From positions 1 to 64,000 of the forward strand of contig CALGYB010000041.1 in assembly GCA_937935075.1 (NCBI GenBank): a stretch of 64,000 nt of DNA. The letters run 5' to 3'. Position numbers and translations under genes: made by a program. Below, piece after piece: positions 28,971 through 38,261 of the stretch (position 1 is the stretch's first letter; every line of letters starts with the position of its first letter). Source of the DNA: an uncultured Roseiflexus sp. (GTDB lineage: Bacteria > Chloroflexota > Chloroflexia > Chloroflexales > Roseiflexaceae). Below the pieces are notes generated by a model that was given only the letters and a program-made list of their open reading frames with translations, was not told the DNA's origin and ran no database searches.

Positions 28971-29120
28971 GAACCGGGACGCAAGCCATTGGGCGAGCGT
29001 AGGAAGCCGAAAGGTTTCCAGGGGGGTCATTGGATCCCCCGGCCCGGTTAAATTATTGCCTGTAGGTCCTGACACCACGAAGCGACGCGATTTCCCAACC
29101 GCGTCGCTTCGTGTATTTAT
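28971..29120 (+). ncRNA. Candidate structured small RNA with own terminator
   Basis: Closing stem AACCGGG (28972-28978) / CCCGGTT (29043-29049) encloses three arms. Arm 1 is ACGC/GCGT plus GCC/GGC around loop ATTG (28979-29000). Arm 2 is GGAAGCC-GAAA-GGTTTCC (29002-29019, a GNRA tetraloop). Arm 3 is GGGGGGTC-ATTG-GATCCCCC (29021-29040). Single-base linkers separate the arms. A 14-bp terminator stem follows at 29076-29113. It lies between two convergent protein genes, so it is not a leader of a plus-strand gene. It does not match any RNA family I can name. The sense strand is supported by the -10 box and the downstream TATTTAT tail, but the stems alone would fold from either strand. Confidence 0.55.
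29076..29120 (+). terminator. Perfect 14-bp terminator hairpin
   Basis: CACGAAGCGACGCG (29076-29089), loop of 10, CGCGTCGCTTCGTG (29100-29113), then TATTTAT. It ends the candidate RNA. Read on the minus strand the same stem lies just past the galT stop, so it may serve both directions. Confidence 0.75.
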
Positions 29121-30184
29121 AACGATCGATAGTGGCGCTCCGGCAACGCGCGTAGTCGTTCCGCAGCCTGTTCGGGGGTAATATCACGCTGCGCTTCGGC
29201 AAGCAACTCGAAGCCGACCATGAATTTGCGCACCGTCGCTGAGCGCAGGAGCGGCGGGTAGACGTGCGCGTGGAGATGCCATGCCGGATGGGGCGCGCCA
29301 TCGGTGGGACGCTGATGGAAACCGAGCGAGTAGGGGAATGATATCTGAAATAGATTATCGTAACGGGTAGTCAGGCGTTTCAGAATATCCGCCAGCCCCA
29401 TGCACTCATGCGCTGTCAGGTCGCTGATGGCGCCAATATGTCGACGGCTGATGATCATGGTCTCAAAGGGCCAGACAGCCCAGAATGGAACCAGCGCCAC
29501 GAAGTCGTCATTGGCGCAGACGAGACGCTCTTCACGTTCGAGTTCGAGCGCCAGGTAATCCGCCAGCAACGAACGTCCGGTTGCCGCCAGGTAGTCGCGC
29601 TGTGCGGCGTCCTCGCGCATGATCGTCAACGGCAGGCGCTCGGTGGCCCAGATCTGACCGTGAGGATGCGGGTTGCTGGCGCCCATCATCGCTCCGCGAT
29701 TCTCGAAGATCTGCACATAGCCGATATACGGCAACGCCCCAATTTCTTCATACTCCCGCGCCCACACGTCGACCACGTGTGCGATCGCGGTCACGTCCAT
29801 CTCTGGCAGCGTCAGGTCGTGGCGCGGCGAGAAGCATACCACTCGACAGATGCCGCGCTCGCTGCGGGCGTAGAGGAGCGGCGGCGCAGCATCATCGGGC
29901 GACCCCGCGCTCAAAGCGTACTCGCCGGATGGAATATCCGGCAAAAGCGCCGAGAAATCGTTGGTGAACACAAACGTGCGCTCGTAGTGCGGATTGACTT
30001 CGCCATTCGCTCGGACGTTCCCAGGGCAAAGGTAGCAATTCGGGTCATACACCGGGCGTTGCTCCGGCAGCGGCGGCTCGACCTGTCCCTGCCAGGGGCG
30101 CCTGGTGCGGTGCGGCGAGACCAGCACCCACTCGCGCGTCAACGGGTTGTAGCGTCGGTGCGGATGGTCTGTAAGCGAAAACAT
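29117..30184 (-). CDS. galT: Galactose-1-phosphate uridylyltransferase
   Basis: 355 residues from ATG 30184. GalT exchanges UMP between UDP-glucose and galactose-1-phosphate in the Leloir pathway. Residues 50-53 (CYLC) form the first zinc ligand pair, and [10 protein letters not shown] near 166-175 carries the active-site HPH whose second histidine is uridylylated. [16 protein letters not shown] and the C-terminal [12 protein letters not shown] are also typical. The open frame upstream of the ATG is palindromic repeat DNA. No galK or galE lies in the window. Confidence 0.93.
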   Translation of the reverse strand: MFSLTDHPHRRYNPLTREWVLVSPHRTRRPWQGQVEPPLPEQRPVYDPNCYLCPGNVRANGEVNPHYERTFVFTNDFSALLPDIPSGEYALSAGSPDDAAPPLLYARSERGICRVVCFSPRHDLTLPEMDVTAIAHVVDVWAREYEEIGALPYIGYVQIFENRGAMMGASNPHPHGQIWATERLPLTIMREDAAQRDYLAATGRSLLADYLALELEREERLVCANDDFVALVPFWAVWPFETMIISRRHIGAISDLTAHECMGLADILKRLTTRYDNLFQISFPYSLGFHQRPTDGAPHPAWHLHAHVYPPLLRSATVRKFMVGFELLAEAQRDITPEQAAERLRALPERHYRSL

Positions 30185-30200
30185 GGGCGCCTCCCGTCCC

Positions 30201-30326
30201 CCGGAGGGGCAGGTCGGAGACCTGCCCCTCCGGCCTGTCCCTCCGGCTGGCGCGTGTACGGGCAGGTCGGAGACCTGCCCCTGCTGTTGCGATCGGTCCC
30301 CGTAAGGGCAGGTCGGAGACCTGCCC
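30201..30326. repeat. Three near-identical palindromes between thiolase and galT
   Basis: Each has GGGCAGGTC-GGA-GACCTGCCC: stems at 30201-30233 (extended to 15 bp, CCGGAGG...CCTCCGG), 30260-30280 and 30306-30326. A fourth family member with loop TCA is at 52795-52817. Lying directly after the thiolase stop, they could act as terminators or mRNA-stabilising hairpins; they are also typical REP-like dispersed elements. Confidence 0.85.
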
Positions 30327-31508
30327 CTACTGCCCCAACATCTCCACCACACCCGCTGCGCCCATGCCGCCGCCGATGCACATGGTGATCAACCCGTACC
30401 GTCCGCCGCGCCGCCGCAGTTCGTGCAGGATCTGCACCGTCAGTTTCGCGCCGGTGCATCCCAGCGGATGCCCCAGGGCGATGGCGCCGCCGTTGACGTT
30501 GACCTTCTCTTCGTCGAGTTCGAGCGCCCGGATGACCGCCAGCGCCTGTGCGGCAAAGGCTTCATTCAGTTCGATCAGGTCGATCTGATCAAGGGTCAGT
30601 CCGGCCAGTTTCAGCGCCTTCGGCACTGCCAGCACCGGGCCGATTCCCATGACCTCCGGCGGTACGCCTGCGACCGCGAACGACACAAAGCGCGCCAGCG
30701 GCTTCAACCCCAGCGCGTCAGCCTTTTCGCGGCTCATCACCACTACTGCTGCCGCGCCATCGCTCGTCTGCGACGAGTTGCCGGCAGTGACCGTGCCGTT
30801 CACCGCGAAAACCGGCTTCAACTTCGCCAGCGCCTCAGCCGATGTGTCGCGGCGCGGTCCTTCGTCGGTGTCGAAAACGGTGGCAGTGCGCTGCACTTTA
30901 CCATTCTCGAACCAGACATGTTCGACTTCGACCGGCACGATCTCCTCTTTGAATCGCCCGGCATCGATGGCAGCGATCGCGCGCTGGTGCGACCGCAGCG
31001 CAAAGGCGTCCTGGTCTTCGCGGCTGACCTCGTAGCGCTTTGCCACGTTCTCGGCAGTCAACCCCATGCCAAGGTACACATCGGGGCTCATCTCGGCCAT
31101 TGCCGGGTTCGGCGCGAAATGATGCCCGCCCATTGGCACGGCGCTCATACTCTCCGCGCCTCCGGCGACGATCACATCGCCCATCCCGCTCATCACCTGT
31201 TGCGCCGCCAGCGCAATCGTCTGCAACCCCGAGGCGCAGAAACGGTTGACCGTCTGCCCCGGCACGTCGTTTGGCAGACCGGCGCGCAGCAGCGCGACGC
31301 GCGCCATATTCAGGCCCTGCTCCGCTTCCGGCATGGCGCATCCCAGGATGACGTCGTCGATCTCTTTTGGGTCGAGACCAGGCGCGCGCTCGACTGCTGC
31401 CTTGATAACAGTCGCTGCCAGGTCGGTCGGATGCACACTGCGCAGCGCGCCGCGCGGCGCTTTGCCAACCGCAGTGCGAACGGCGCTGACAATCACTGCT
31501 TCCCGCAT
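30327..31508 (-). CDS. fadA: Acetyl-CoA acyltransferase (3-ketoacyl-CoA thiolase)
   Basis: 393 residues. It carries out the last step of beta-oxidation, thiolytic release of acetyl-CoA. The nucleophilic Cys is in [14 protein letters not shown] near residue 87. [15 protein letters not shown] near 347 holds the catalytic His, and the last catalytic Cys is in [12 protein letters not shown] near 381. [11 protein letters not shown] is also present. It is the distal gene of the beta-oxidation operon, 13 bases after the FadN-type gene. An acetyl-CoA acetyltransferase role cannot be excluded by sequence alone. Confidence 0.93.
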   Translation of the reverse strand: MREAVIVSAVRTAVGKAPRGALRSVHPTDLAATVIKAAVERAPGLDPKEIDDVILGCAMPEAEQGLNMARVALLRAGLPNDVPGQTVNRFCASGLQTIALAAQQVMSGMGDVIVAGGAESMSAVPMGGHHFAPNPAMAEMSPDVYLGMGLTAENVAKRYEVSREDQDAFALRSHQRAIAAIDAGRFKEEIVPVEVEHVWFENGKVQRTATVFDTDEGPRRDTSAEALAKLKPVFAVNGTVTAGNSSQTSDGAAAVVVMSREKADALGLKPLARFVSFAVAGVPPEVMGIGPVLAVPKALKLAGLTLDQIDLIELNEAFAAQALAVIRALELDEEKVNVNGGAIALGHPLGCTGAKLTVQILHELRRRGGRYGLITMCIGGGMGAAGVVEMLGQ

Positions 31509-31521
31509 GGTTCTTTCTCCT

Positions 31522-33945
31522 TTAATTCCGCAATGGCTTGCCGGTTTGCAGGATGGCCATGATCCGTTCCTGCGTCTTCGGTTGCTGGATCAACTGGCTC
31601 GCCTGCTCGAACTCCAGATCGAGGAAGTACTGCTCGGTGACCCACTGCGGCTGTGACAGGTCGCCGCCGCACATCACATACGCCAGCGAGCGCGCCAGTT
31701 TCATGTCGTAGTCGCTGATGTAGCCGCCCTGGCGCATGCCGTACACCATCGCATTCACGGCAGCGATGCCGCGCCGTCCGATGGCGTACACCGGCTCGCC
31801 CTCCGGTGGAACCGGCGTGTACCCCTCGGCGACCATCAGCAGCACTTCCTTCTTCGCCTCGGCGATCAGGCGCTCGCGGTTCATCACGATCTTGTCGTCG
31901 TCCATCAGGTAGCCGAGTTGTTTTGCCTGCACAGCGCCAAGTTCGCTGACCTTCGCCATGGCAATCGTCTCGAACGCCTGTTGCAGGTAGGGGAGCGGAT
32001 CGGCGCCAGGGGTTTTGACATGCGGCGACACGTGGCGCCGGACAAACTCCTTGCAGCCGCCCCACGCCGGGATCAGACCGACCCCCAGTTCCACCAGACC
32101 CATGTACGTCTCGGCGGCTGCCACCCGTCGCGCTGCTGCCAGGCAGACCTCAACGCCGCCGCCGAGCACGCGGCCATACGGCGCGGCGACAATCGGCTTC
32201 GGGCAAGTGCGAAAGCGGAAGAACAGGTCCTGCGTTCCTTTGGCGAATTTCGCCGACTCCTCCGGCTTGCCGCCCATAACGCCCATCAGCACCACCCCCA
32301 GGTTTACGCCGGCGCAGAAGTCGGATGACTGATTGCCGATGACCATGCCGACCCAGCGGTCGTCCTGGAGCGTTTCGAGCGCCTTCCAGCCCATTTCGGT
32401 GATTAGCGGGTCAATGGCATTGACTTTAGCGTGGAACTCGAAGCAAAGCACGCCATCTCCCAGGTCGATGAGCGAGGCGCTGTGGTTGCGCGCGACTTCT
32501 CTGCCCTGCGCGCGCAGATCGTCGAGCGACAGCACCCCTTCCGGCGGCGTGTACTCGACATAACGCGACTCGATGGGATTCCAGACGCTGACGATCCGCC
32601 CGTTCTCGCGCTGGTAGAAGCTTTCGCCGCCTTTTGCCAGCATCTCCTCGACCCACGGCGCAATGGCGATGTCACGTTCACGCATGCGCTCGGCGGTCTT
32701 GCGCACACCGAGGGTGTCCCACACCTCGAACGGACCGAGTTGGTGGCTGAACCCCCAGCGCATTGCGCGATCAATATCCACAATGCTATCGGAAATCTCC
32801 GGGATGCGGCGCGCCGTGTACGCCAGCGTGCGCAGCATCGTCTCGCGGATGAAGACGCCGGCGCGGTCTGTATCGGCGTTGTCGATCAGGAAGCGCAGGC
32901 GCTCCTGAAGGTCTTCGATCTTGCGCGCCTTGCCGACGAGGTCGAAGCGCGGCTTTTTCGGCGCTTCGTGCTCCATCGTCTGGAGGTTGAGGTGCCAGAA
33001 CTCACGCCCGGATGCGCCTTTGGTTTCTTTGTAGAAACCGACGCCGGTCTTATTGCCCAGCCATCCTTTTGCCGCCATCGCCTCGACTTCGGGCGCGATC
33101 TTGAGCGCCTCGCGCTCCTCATCGTCGGGCAGCGCTTCGTAGAGGTTGCGTTGCACGTGGAGCATCACATCAATGCCGACCAGGTCGAGCAGGCGGAAGG
33201 TGGCGGTCTTGGGTCTGCCGATCAGTTCACCGGTCAGACTATCGACTTCCTCGACCGTATAGCCATTGCGCAGCGCATACCCAACGGTCGTAGCGATGTC
33301 GTAGCTGAAGATGCGGTTGCCGATGAAGTTAGGGCGATCCTTGCACACCACCACGCCCTTACCGAGGGTCACATCGGCGAAGCGGCTAATCGCTGCAACG
33401 ACAGCGGGATCGGTATCGGGAGTTGGAATGACTTCGAGCAGGTAGAGATAGCGTGGCGGATTGAAGAAGTGCGTTCCCAGGAAATGGCGGCGGAACTCCT
33501 CGGAGCGCCCGGCAGCGATGGCGGCAATCGGAATGCCGGAGGTGTTGGATGACACGATGCTGCCCGGCTTGCGCACCTGTTCGATCTTCTCCATGAGGGT
33601 GCGCTTGGGTTCGAGTTGTTCGATAATCGCCTCCACGATCCAGTCGGCGTCCGCAATCAGTCCAAGGTCGTCCTCGACGTTGCCGATGACGATCTTTGTG
33701 ATCGACTGTGGATCGAACAGCGCCGCCGGGCGGGCGTTCTTGATACGTTCCAGACCGGCTTTGACGAAGCGGTTGCGCACCTCCTTCGATTCGAGCGTCA
33801 GACCGCGCTTTTCCTCATCGGGCGTCAGGCCAGGCGGAACCGCATCGAGCAGCACGACCTGCAATCCGGCATTGATGCAATGTGCGGCAATGCCGCCGCC
33901 CATCGTACCGGCGCCAATGACGGCCACTTTCTTGATCTGGGTCAT
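31522..33945 (-). CDS. fadN: 3-hydroxyacyl-CoA dehydrogenase / enoyl-CoA hydratase fusion (FadN type)
   Basis: 807 residues, combining beta-oxidation steps 2 and 3. The dehydrogenase comes first: the NAD-binding [17 protein letters not shown] is at residues 8-24, with SSNTSG and HFFNPP further on (substrate and His-Glu pair regions), then the C-terminal dimerisation domain up to about residue 420. The hydratase domain follows at about 480-700 with [12 protein letters not shown] and [12 protein letters not shown], which hold the two catalytic glutamates. This order (dehydrogenase then hydratase) is that of Bacillus FadN, opposite to Escherichia coli FadB. A C-terminal helical extension is present. 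Confidence 0.92.
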   Translation of the reverse strand: MTQIKKVAVIGAGTMGGGIAAHCINAGLQVVLLDAVPPGLTPDEEKRGLTLESKEVRNRFVKAGLERIKNARPAALFDPQSITKIVIGNVEDDLGLIADADWIVEAIIEQLEPKRTLMEKIEQVRKPGSIVSSNTSGIPIAAIAAGRSEEFRRHFLGTHFFNPPRYLYLLEVIPTPDTDPAVVAAISRFADVTLGKGVVVCKDRPNFIGNRIFSYDIATTVGYALRNGYTVEEVDSLTGELIGRPKTATFRLLDLVGIDVMLHVQRNLYEALPDDEEREALKIAPEVEAMAAKGWLGNKTGVGFYKETKGASGREFWHLNLQTMEHEAPKKPRFDLVGKARKIEDLQERLRFLIDNADTDRAGVFIRETMLRTLAYTARRIPEISDSIVDIDRAMRWGFSHQLGPFEVWDTLGVRKTAERMRERDIAIAPWVEEMLAKGGESFYQRENGRIVSVWNPIESRYVEYTPPEGVLSLDDLRAQGREVARNHSASLIDLGDGVLCFEFHAKVNAIDPLITEMGWKALETLQDDRWVGMVIGNQSSDFCAGVNLGVVLMGVMGGKPEESAKFAKGTQDLFFRFRTCPKPIVAAPYGRVLGGGVEVCLAAARRVAAAETYMGLVELGVGLIPAWGGCKEFVRRHVSPHVKTPGADPLPYLQQAFETIAMAKVSELGAVQAKQLGYLMDDDKIVMNRERLIAEAKKEVLLMVAEGYTPVPPEGEPVYAIGRRGIAAVNAMVYGMRQGGYISDYDMKLARSLAYVMCGGDLSQPQWVTEQYFLDLEFEQASQLIQQPKTQERIMAILQTGKPLRN

Positions 33946-34028
33946 CGGTGACTCCTTGATTTACAGAAACAGAGAAGCGGGGACGCTTCACCGGCGCCCC
34001 CTGCTTCACCTTCGCACGACCATGCGCA

Positions 34029-35285
34029 TCAGCGCAACTCGCGGCTCGTATAGCCAAGCAGGCGTCGCGCAACGATCAGGCGATTGATCTGACCGGTGCC
34101 CTCGTAGATATCGTTGATGCGGGCGTCGCGCATCCACTTTTCGACCAGCAATTTGCACGAATATCCTTCGGGACCGAGCAACTCGACCGCCTTTTGCGAG
34201 ACGTATGTCGCCACTTGACCGGCTTTGACCTTTGCCATCGACGCTTCGAGCGCATTCTCCTGACCCGCGTCCATCTTGGTGACGGCTTTCAGCACCAGGA
34301 GCCAACCTGCGCGATGCTGCATCTCCATATGGATCAGGTCGCGCTCGACAGCCGTTTGCAGATGGGGCGCGACGCCATAGCGCACCTTCACCCCGCGATC
34401 CTTCAGGTACGAGACGGTGAACTCGAGCGAGGCGCGCGCAATGCCAAGCGCCGACGCCGCCACCAGCGGACGGGTGGCGTCGAACGTCTTCATCGCCCCC
34501 TTGAACCCCTTGTGTTCCGTGTCGCCCTTCACGACTTCGGGGCTGCCCAGAATATTATCATATGGAATGCGACAATCGTTGAACACAATCGCCGCCGTAT
34601 CCGACACCCGGATGCCGTGCTTGTGCTCCAGTTTCGTGACCGTCATCCCCGGCGTGCCGGCTTCGACGACGAACGGCTTCATCCCGGCGCGCCCCGCTGA
34701 CGGATCGACCGTCGCCCACACGACGACGAAGCCGCGCGACTCTTTGGCGGCCATCAATCCGCCGGTGACGAAGATCTTCTCGCCGTTCAGGATCCACTCT
34801 TTGCCGTCCTCCGAGAGGCGCGCCGTTGTGCGAATAGCGGCGGTATCGGAGCCGGCATGCGGCTCGGTCATCGCCATTGCCGCCCACTTCGGCTCACCCT
34901 CGCCGAAGCGTTTCAGGAAGCGTTCCTTCTGCTCCGGCGTGCCGGTTGCATCGACCGCCGCGCCGCCGAGCGCGCCGCCGGGGGTGCATAGATACAACCC
35001 GGCATCGCCCCACGAGAGCGCCTCGACCACATGCGCCAGCATGAGGTAGCCGATGCGCGGGCGCGGCTTGCCCTCCTTGTCCGTCTTTTCCGTGCCATCT
35101 TCGACCGAGAACGAACGCCCGCCGCGGTCGCGGATGGTGGGCCAGATCAGGTTGATATAGTCCCACGGGCGCTCTGATTCGTGCTCATCGTAGTAGCGCG
35201 CAACCGGCCGCATCACCTGCTCGCCGAGCATGGTGATGAACTGCACCTGGCGCTTGATCGGGGTTGGTATCTCAAAATCGATCAT
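34029..35285 (-). CDS. Acyl-CoA dehydrogenase, Glu-bearing member of a pair
   Basis: 418 residues from ATG 35285, with GAGGAG upstream; the frame is open further but this start has the ribosome-binding site. It catalyses the FAD-dependent first step of beta-oxidation. The catalytic Glu is present in DIYEGTGQINRL near residue 398. Substrate-site MAMTEPHAGSD and NGEKIFVTGG are intact. The usual FAD-contact motifs are altered: the RxxFG element reads VRYG (KVRYGVAPHLQ) and the LGGxGY element reads LLGPEGY. Its neighbour shows the reverse pattern. Confidence 0.9.
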   Translation of the reverse strand: MIDFEIPTPIKRQVQFITMLGEQVMRPVARYYDEHESERPWDYINLIWPTIRDRGGRSFSVEDGTEKTDKEGKPRPRIGYLMLAHVVEALSWGDAGLYLCTPGGALGGAAVDATGTPEQKERFLKRFGEGEPKWAAMAMTEPHAGSDTAAIRTTARLSEDGKEWILNGEKIFVTGGLMAAKESRGFVVVWATVDPSAGRAGMKPFVVEAGTPGMTVTKLEHKHGIRVSDTAAIVFNDCRIPYDNILGSPEVVKGDTEHKGFKGAMKTFDATRPLVAASALGIARASLEFTVSYLKDRGVKVRYGVAPHLQTAVERDLIHMEMQHRAGWLLVLKAVTKMDAGQENALEASMAKVKAGQVATYVSQKAVELLGPEGYSCKLLVEKWMRDARINDIYEGTGQINRLIVARRLLGYTSRELR

Positions 35286-35295
35286 GGTCGTCTCC

Positions 35296-36396
35296 TCACA
35301 CCATCGCAAGACCAAGGAACGTGCTGAACCCGCGCCCATTGCGCAGCCAGCGCTCGACCGGATGTTCGCGAATATAGCCGTGACCGCCGAGGATCTGTAC
35401 GGCGCGGTCGGTCACCATAAGCGCCATTTCGTCGGCGTATGCTTTGGCAAGCGCCGCCTGCTGCACGGCATTGTGCTCTTTATCGATGTGCCAGGCGGCT
35501 TCATACGTCATCAGGCGCGCCGCCTCGACTTCAATCGCCATCTCCGCCAGCATAAAGGCAATCGACTGGTTCTGGGCGATCGGTTTGCCGAACGCCTCGC
35601 GTTGTTTAGCGTAATCGCGCGCATACTCGAAGGCGCCGCGCGCCACGCCGACCGCCAGCGCCGCCAGCGCCACCCGCGAATAGTTCATCAGATGGTCGAT
35701 ATCGATGCCCTGTTCGCCGCCCAACCGACACGACGCCGGCACATGGACATCGTCCAGCCGCAGTTCATAGGTCGGCAGCGCGCGGATGCCCATGAAACTT
35801 TCGCGCTCCAGCACCGCCAGCCCTTCCGTGCCGCGCTCGATAATGAATGCCTGCGTCGTCTCCCCCTCACGGGCGTACACCAGGAACGCCTGTGCATCGG
35901 CAGCGAGCGGCACGAGCGCTTTGTGACCGGAAATCTCGTAGACATTCCCTTCCCGCTCGGCGACCGTATGGAGCGCGTGCGGATCGAAACTCCAGCGTGG
36001 CTCAATCAGCGCTGCGGTGTAGGGAGCAAAACCGCCCTCTACCAGCCGAGGGAGCCATTTCTGCTTCTGCTCTTCGGTACCGTAGTGCAGGATGGGAATC
36101 GCAAACAGATTGGGAGTCATCAGGTAGAGCGCCATCGACAGGTCGCCGTAGCCGAGTTCTTCCGCCGCCAGCACGCCGGTCAGCGCCTGATGCGTCTCGC
36201 CGAAGCCGCCGTACTGTTCCGGAATGGCGCTCGGCAGCAGGCCGAGATCCCACCCGCGGGCAATAATGTCCTGCGGAATCGTGCGCTTCTCATCCGCTTC
36301 GTAGGCGGCGGGGCGCATGCGATCCGATGCGTAGCGACGCACCGTATCGATGATTAACTGCTGTTCTTCCGACGGAGTAAACGAGATCATAGCCAT
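35296..36396 (-). CDS. Acyl-CoA dehydrogenase, FAD-motif-bearing member lacking the usual catalytic Glu
   Basis: 366 residues, somewhat short. The FAD-contact motifs are complete: KQREAFGKPIAQNQ and QILGGHGYIREHPVERW. The C-terminal segment that normally reads IxEGTxEIQ is missing; the protein ends RNGRGFSTFLGLAMV. No Glu stands at the alternative isovaleryl/long-chain position either (NYSRVALAALAVG). It lies ten bases upstream of the next acyl-CoA dehydrogenase gene, which has the Glu but weak FAD motifs. This suggests a heteromeric enzyme (see findings). Start MAMISFT has AAGGAG just upstream. Confidence 0.88.
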   Translation of the reverse strand: MAMISFTPSEEQQLIIDTVRRYASDRMRPAAYEADEKRTIPQDIIARGWDLGLLPSAIPEQYGGFGETHQALTGVLAAEELGYGDLSMALYLMTPNLFAIPILHYGTEEQKQKWLPRLVEGGFAPYTAALIEPRWSFDPHALHTVAEREGNVYEISGHKALVPLAADAQAFLVYAREGETTQAFIIERGTEGLAVLERESFMGIRALPTYELRLDDVHVPASCRLGGEQGIDIDHLMNYSRVALAALAVGVARGAFEYARDYAKQREAFGKPIAQNQSIAFMLAEMAIEVEAARLMTYEAAWHIDKEHNAVQQAALAKAYADEMALMVTDRAVQILGGHGYIREHPVERWLRNGRGFSTFLGLAMV

Positions 36397-36408
36397 GTCT
36401 CCTTTGTG

Positions 36409-36960
36409 TCAACCGCTCAGCGCGCCGATCTGCATCAGCAGCGGCAGGCTGCCTTCAAACCGCAACTTACCCATCATAAACGCCATCTGCCCATTCAACT
36501 CACCCGACAGCATCTGCCGGTAATCATCGGTGGTCATCCGCAGCGTGACCGAAGGTTCGGGTTGGCCGCCAAAGATGCTGACGCTCTCGAACAGGCTCTC
36601 GTCAGAGCGGGTCAGTTCCAGTTTGACCGTTCCGCGCAGATTTTTCACCACCTCGACCTTCCGCCGCAGAAAGTAGTCGATAAACGGCTCGTGCGCATCG
36701 CTTTCCGCAGCGGAGCGCCAGTTGTCGTAGGAGAGCGTCAGTTGCAGATCGGCGCCTTCGATGCCGCCATCGACGAATTCGATGGATGAACCCGCGATCT
36801 TCAACCCAAACACGCCGCCCTGATCGCCTTCACCCTCGATCGTGTACGTCACCGTCAATTCAGGCTGCGAGAGAACCTCTTCCGATGCGCCCGCAATCGC
36901 TTCCGCGAATCGCTGTGGCACAATCTGCGAAAAGTACGCTGCCGGAGTCATGTCGCTCAT
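36409..36960 (-). CDS. SCP2 sterol-binding-domain lipid carrier protein
   Basis: 183 residues, first gene of the beta-oxidation operon. The C-terminal SCP2 signature is clear (LRMTTDDYRQMLSGELN, then AFMMGKLRFEGSLPLLMQIG). The N-terminal half is a second, weaker SCP2-like repeat. The family binds lipids or acyl-CoA in a hydrophobic tunnel, so it may deliver or buffer acyl substrates for the enzymes encoded downstream. The start has GGGAGG 14-19 bases upstream, a loose spacing. Spacing to the next gene is 12 bases. Confidence 0.88.
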   Translation of the reverse strand: MSDMTPAAYFSQIVPQRFAEAIAGASEEVLSQPELTVTYTIEGEGDQGGVFGLKIAGSSIEFVDGGIEGADLQLTLSYDNWRSAAESDAHEPFIDYFLRRKVEVVKNLRGTVKLELTRSDESLFESVSIFGGQPEPSVTLRMTTDDYRQMLSGELNGQMAFMMGKLRFEGSLPLLMQIGALSG

Positions 36961-37303
36961 GGGGTGTGTGTCCTCCCTGTCGTGTTGGAATACCTGTTTT
37001 CGTGGCAGATTGTCATGGTTGAACCAGACGCCGACCGTTGCGATGTGACGGGTGTGGCGCAGGTGTTCTCAGGATAAGGTGCGCGATGAAGAACGCTGCG
37101 GTAACGCAGGCGCGAACCATGTTGCGCAGACCGGCGCATGCGTCGAAGGAGCATGACTGCGCAACTCACAGGCCATCCATCACTGGCGTCATTCCTGTCC
37201 ACACTGACACTATCAGACATCGTCGGGTCGGGGGTGGTCATTCCTATAACGCAATGTACCATGAGGATGTTGTGAACATGTTGCGGGAATGTTGAGAAAG
37301 GTG

Positions 37304-37443
37304 TGAGGGGCGAGAGGGGCGAGAGGGGCGAGGGGCGAGGGGCGAGAGGGGCGAGAGGGGCGAGGGGCGAGAGGGGCGAGAGGGGCGAGGGGCGAGAGGG
37401 GCGAGAGGGGAGAGGGGCGAGAGGGGCGAGGGGCGAGAGGGGC
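37304..37443. repeat. G-rich short tandem array (GAGGGGC / GAGAGGGGC)
   Basis: About fifteen consecutive units of 7 bases (GAGGGGC) or 9 bases (GAGAGGGGC) in irregular order. It lies in the 624-bp stretch between the SCP2 gene and the hypothetical at 37585, of which 36961-37303 holds nothing recognisable. Very strong purine bias on the plus strand. Confidence 0.85.
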
Positions 37444-37481
37444 GCCCGGCGCGTCAAGCGGGCGGGCAGGCGGGCAGGCAG

Positions 37482-37607
37482 ACTCCTCACGCCTCGCGCC
37501 TCGCGCCTCACGCCTCGCGCCTCGCGCCTCACGCCTCACGCCTCACGCCTCACGCCTCACGCCTCACGCCTCACGCCTCGCGCCTCACGCCTCGCGCCTC
37601 ACGCCTC
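37482..37607. repeat. Seven-base tandem array (RCGCCTC), 18 units
   Basis: Eighteen exact-period heptamers, ACGCCTC or GCGCCTC, follow the G-rich array with the opposite strand bias. The array runs into the 3' end of the minus-strand gene, supplying its last residues and stop codon. Confidence 0.9.
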
Positions 37608-38187
37608 GCTCCCCGGCAACTTCCAGAACCAGCACCTGCTCGAGCGGCGGGTCGGGCGGCAGATCGACGATCAGCGTCAACCCGCGCCCTTTGGGTACCG
37701 GAACAGTAAACTCGAAGTCGGTCGTGGCGCCGGGGGCGAGGGTGGCGCCGCCGCTCGACGCAGTGGCGTACCGGATGCCGCGACTGTCGCGAAAGGTAAA
37801 GGCGCCTGGCGGAATCGTCACCTCGCGATCGCCAGGATTACGCACGCTGCCGCGCACGACCATCTGATCACCGTTGCGGCGCAGATCGCTGACGCGCACC
37901 TCGATGCGCGGACCGGCGACCGTTGGCGTTAGCGCGGGTGCGACCTGCCCGCCGGAGAGTCGTTTGTGCAGATCATCCAGCGCGCGCAGGAGATCAGGCG
38001 GCGCCTGCGGCGCTTCGATCCGGGGCAGGTCGAGCGCCAGATCGTTCGGAGCGGGCGACTGTGCTGCAAAACGGCGGGTCAACTCCGTCATGCCAGACCT
38101 GTTGTTCATGCCGCCGATGGTGATGAGCGCCAGCGCAATCAGCACGCCGAGCGCAACGAATAATAATGTTGGGCGCTGTTCGTTCAT
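37585..38187 (-). CDS. Membrane-anchored hypothetical with Ig-like C-terminal domain
   Basis: 200 residues. An N-terminal hydrophobic segment (about residues 8-26, LLFVALGVLIALALITIGG) acts as a signal anchor. A Pro-rich linker follows, then a beta-rich domain from about residue 95 (RIEVRVSDLRRNGDQMVVRG, then SVRNPGD...LAPGATTDFEF) resembling DUF4352/FxLYD-type extracellular domains. The last eight or nine codons (GERGVRREA) are encoded by the heptamer array, so the original C-terminus was probably replaced. Function unknown; no enzyme motif is seen. Confidence 0.72.
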   Translation of the reverse strand: MNEQRPTLLFVALGVLIALALITIGGMNNRSGMTELTRRFAAQSPAPNDLALDLPRIEAPQAPPDLLRALDDLHKRLSGGQVAPALTPTVAGPRIEVRVSDLRRNGDQMVVRGSVRNPGDREVTIPPGAFTFRDSRGIRYATASSGGATLAPGATTDFEFTVPVPKGRGLTLIVDLPPDPPLEQVLVLEVAGERGVRREA

Positions 38188-38225
38188 GCCTCTACTATAT
38201 CAGGATTTTCCATACTTAACGAAAC

Positions 38226-38254
38226 TTGACAAATCCGCTTGATATGGGTACACT
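38226..38254 (+). promoter_or_regulatory. Sigma-70-type promoter for livJHMGF
   Basis: TTGACA (38226-38231), 17-bp spacer, TACACT (38249-38254). The predicted start near 38261 leaves a leader of about 360 nt before livJ. Confidence 0.7.
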
Positions 38255-38261
38255 CCCATCA

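Noticed and set aside
28971-29050. Cyclic-di-GMP-I (GEMM) riboswitch
   Set aside because: GGGACGCAAGCC recalls the GEMM core and a GAAA tetraloop is present, but the order is wrong (tetraloop arm after, not before, the core), the receptor pieces are absent, and no plus-strand gene follows.
37213-37932. Ser/Pro- or Arg/Gly-rich proteins across 37.2-37.9 kb
   Set aside because: They are translations of the two short tandem arrays in every frame.
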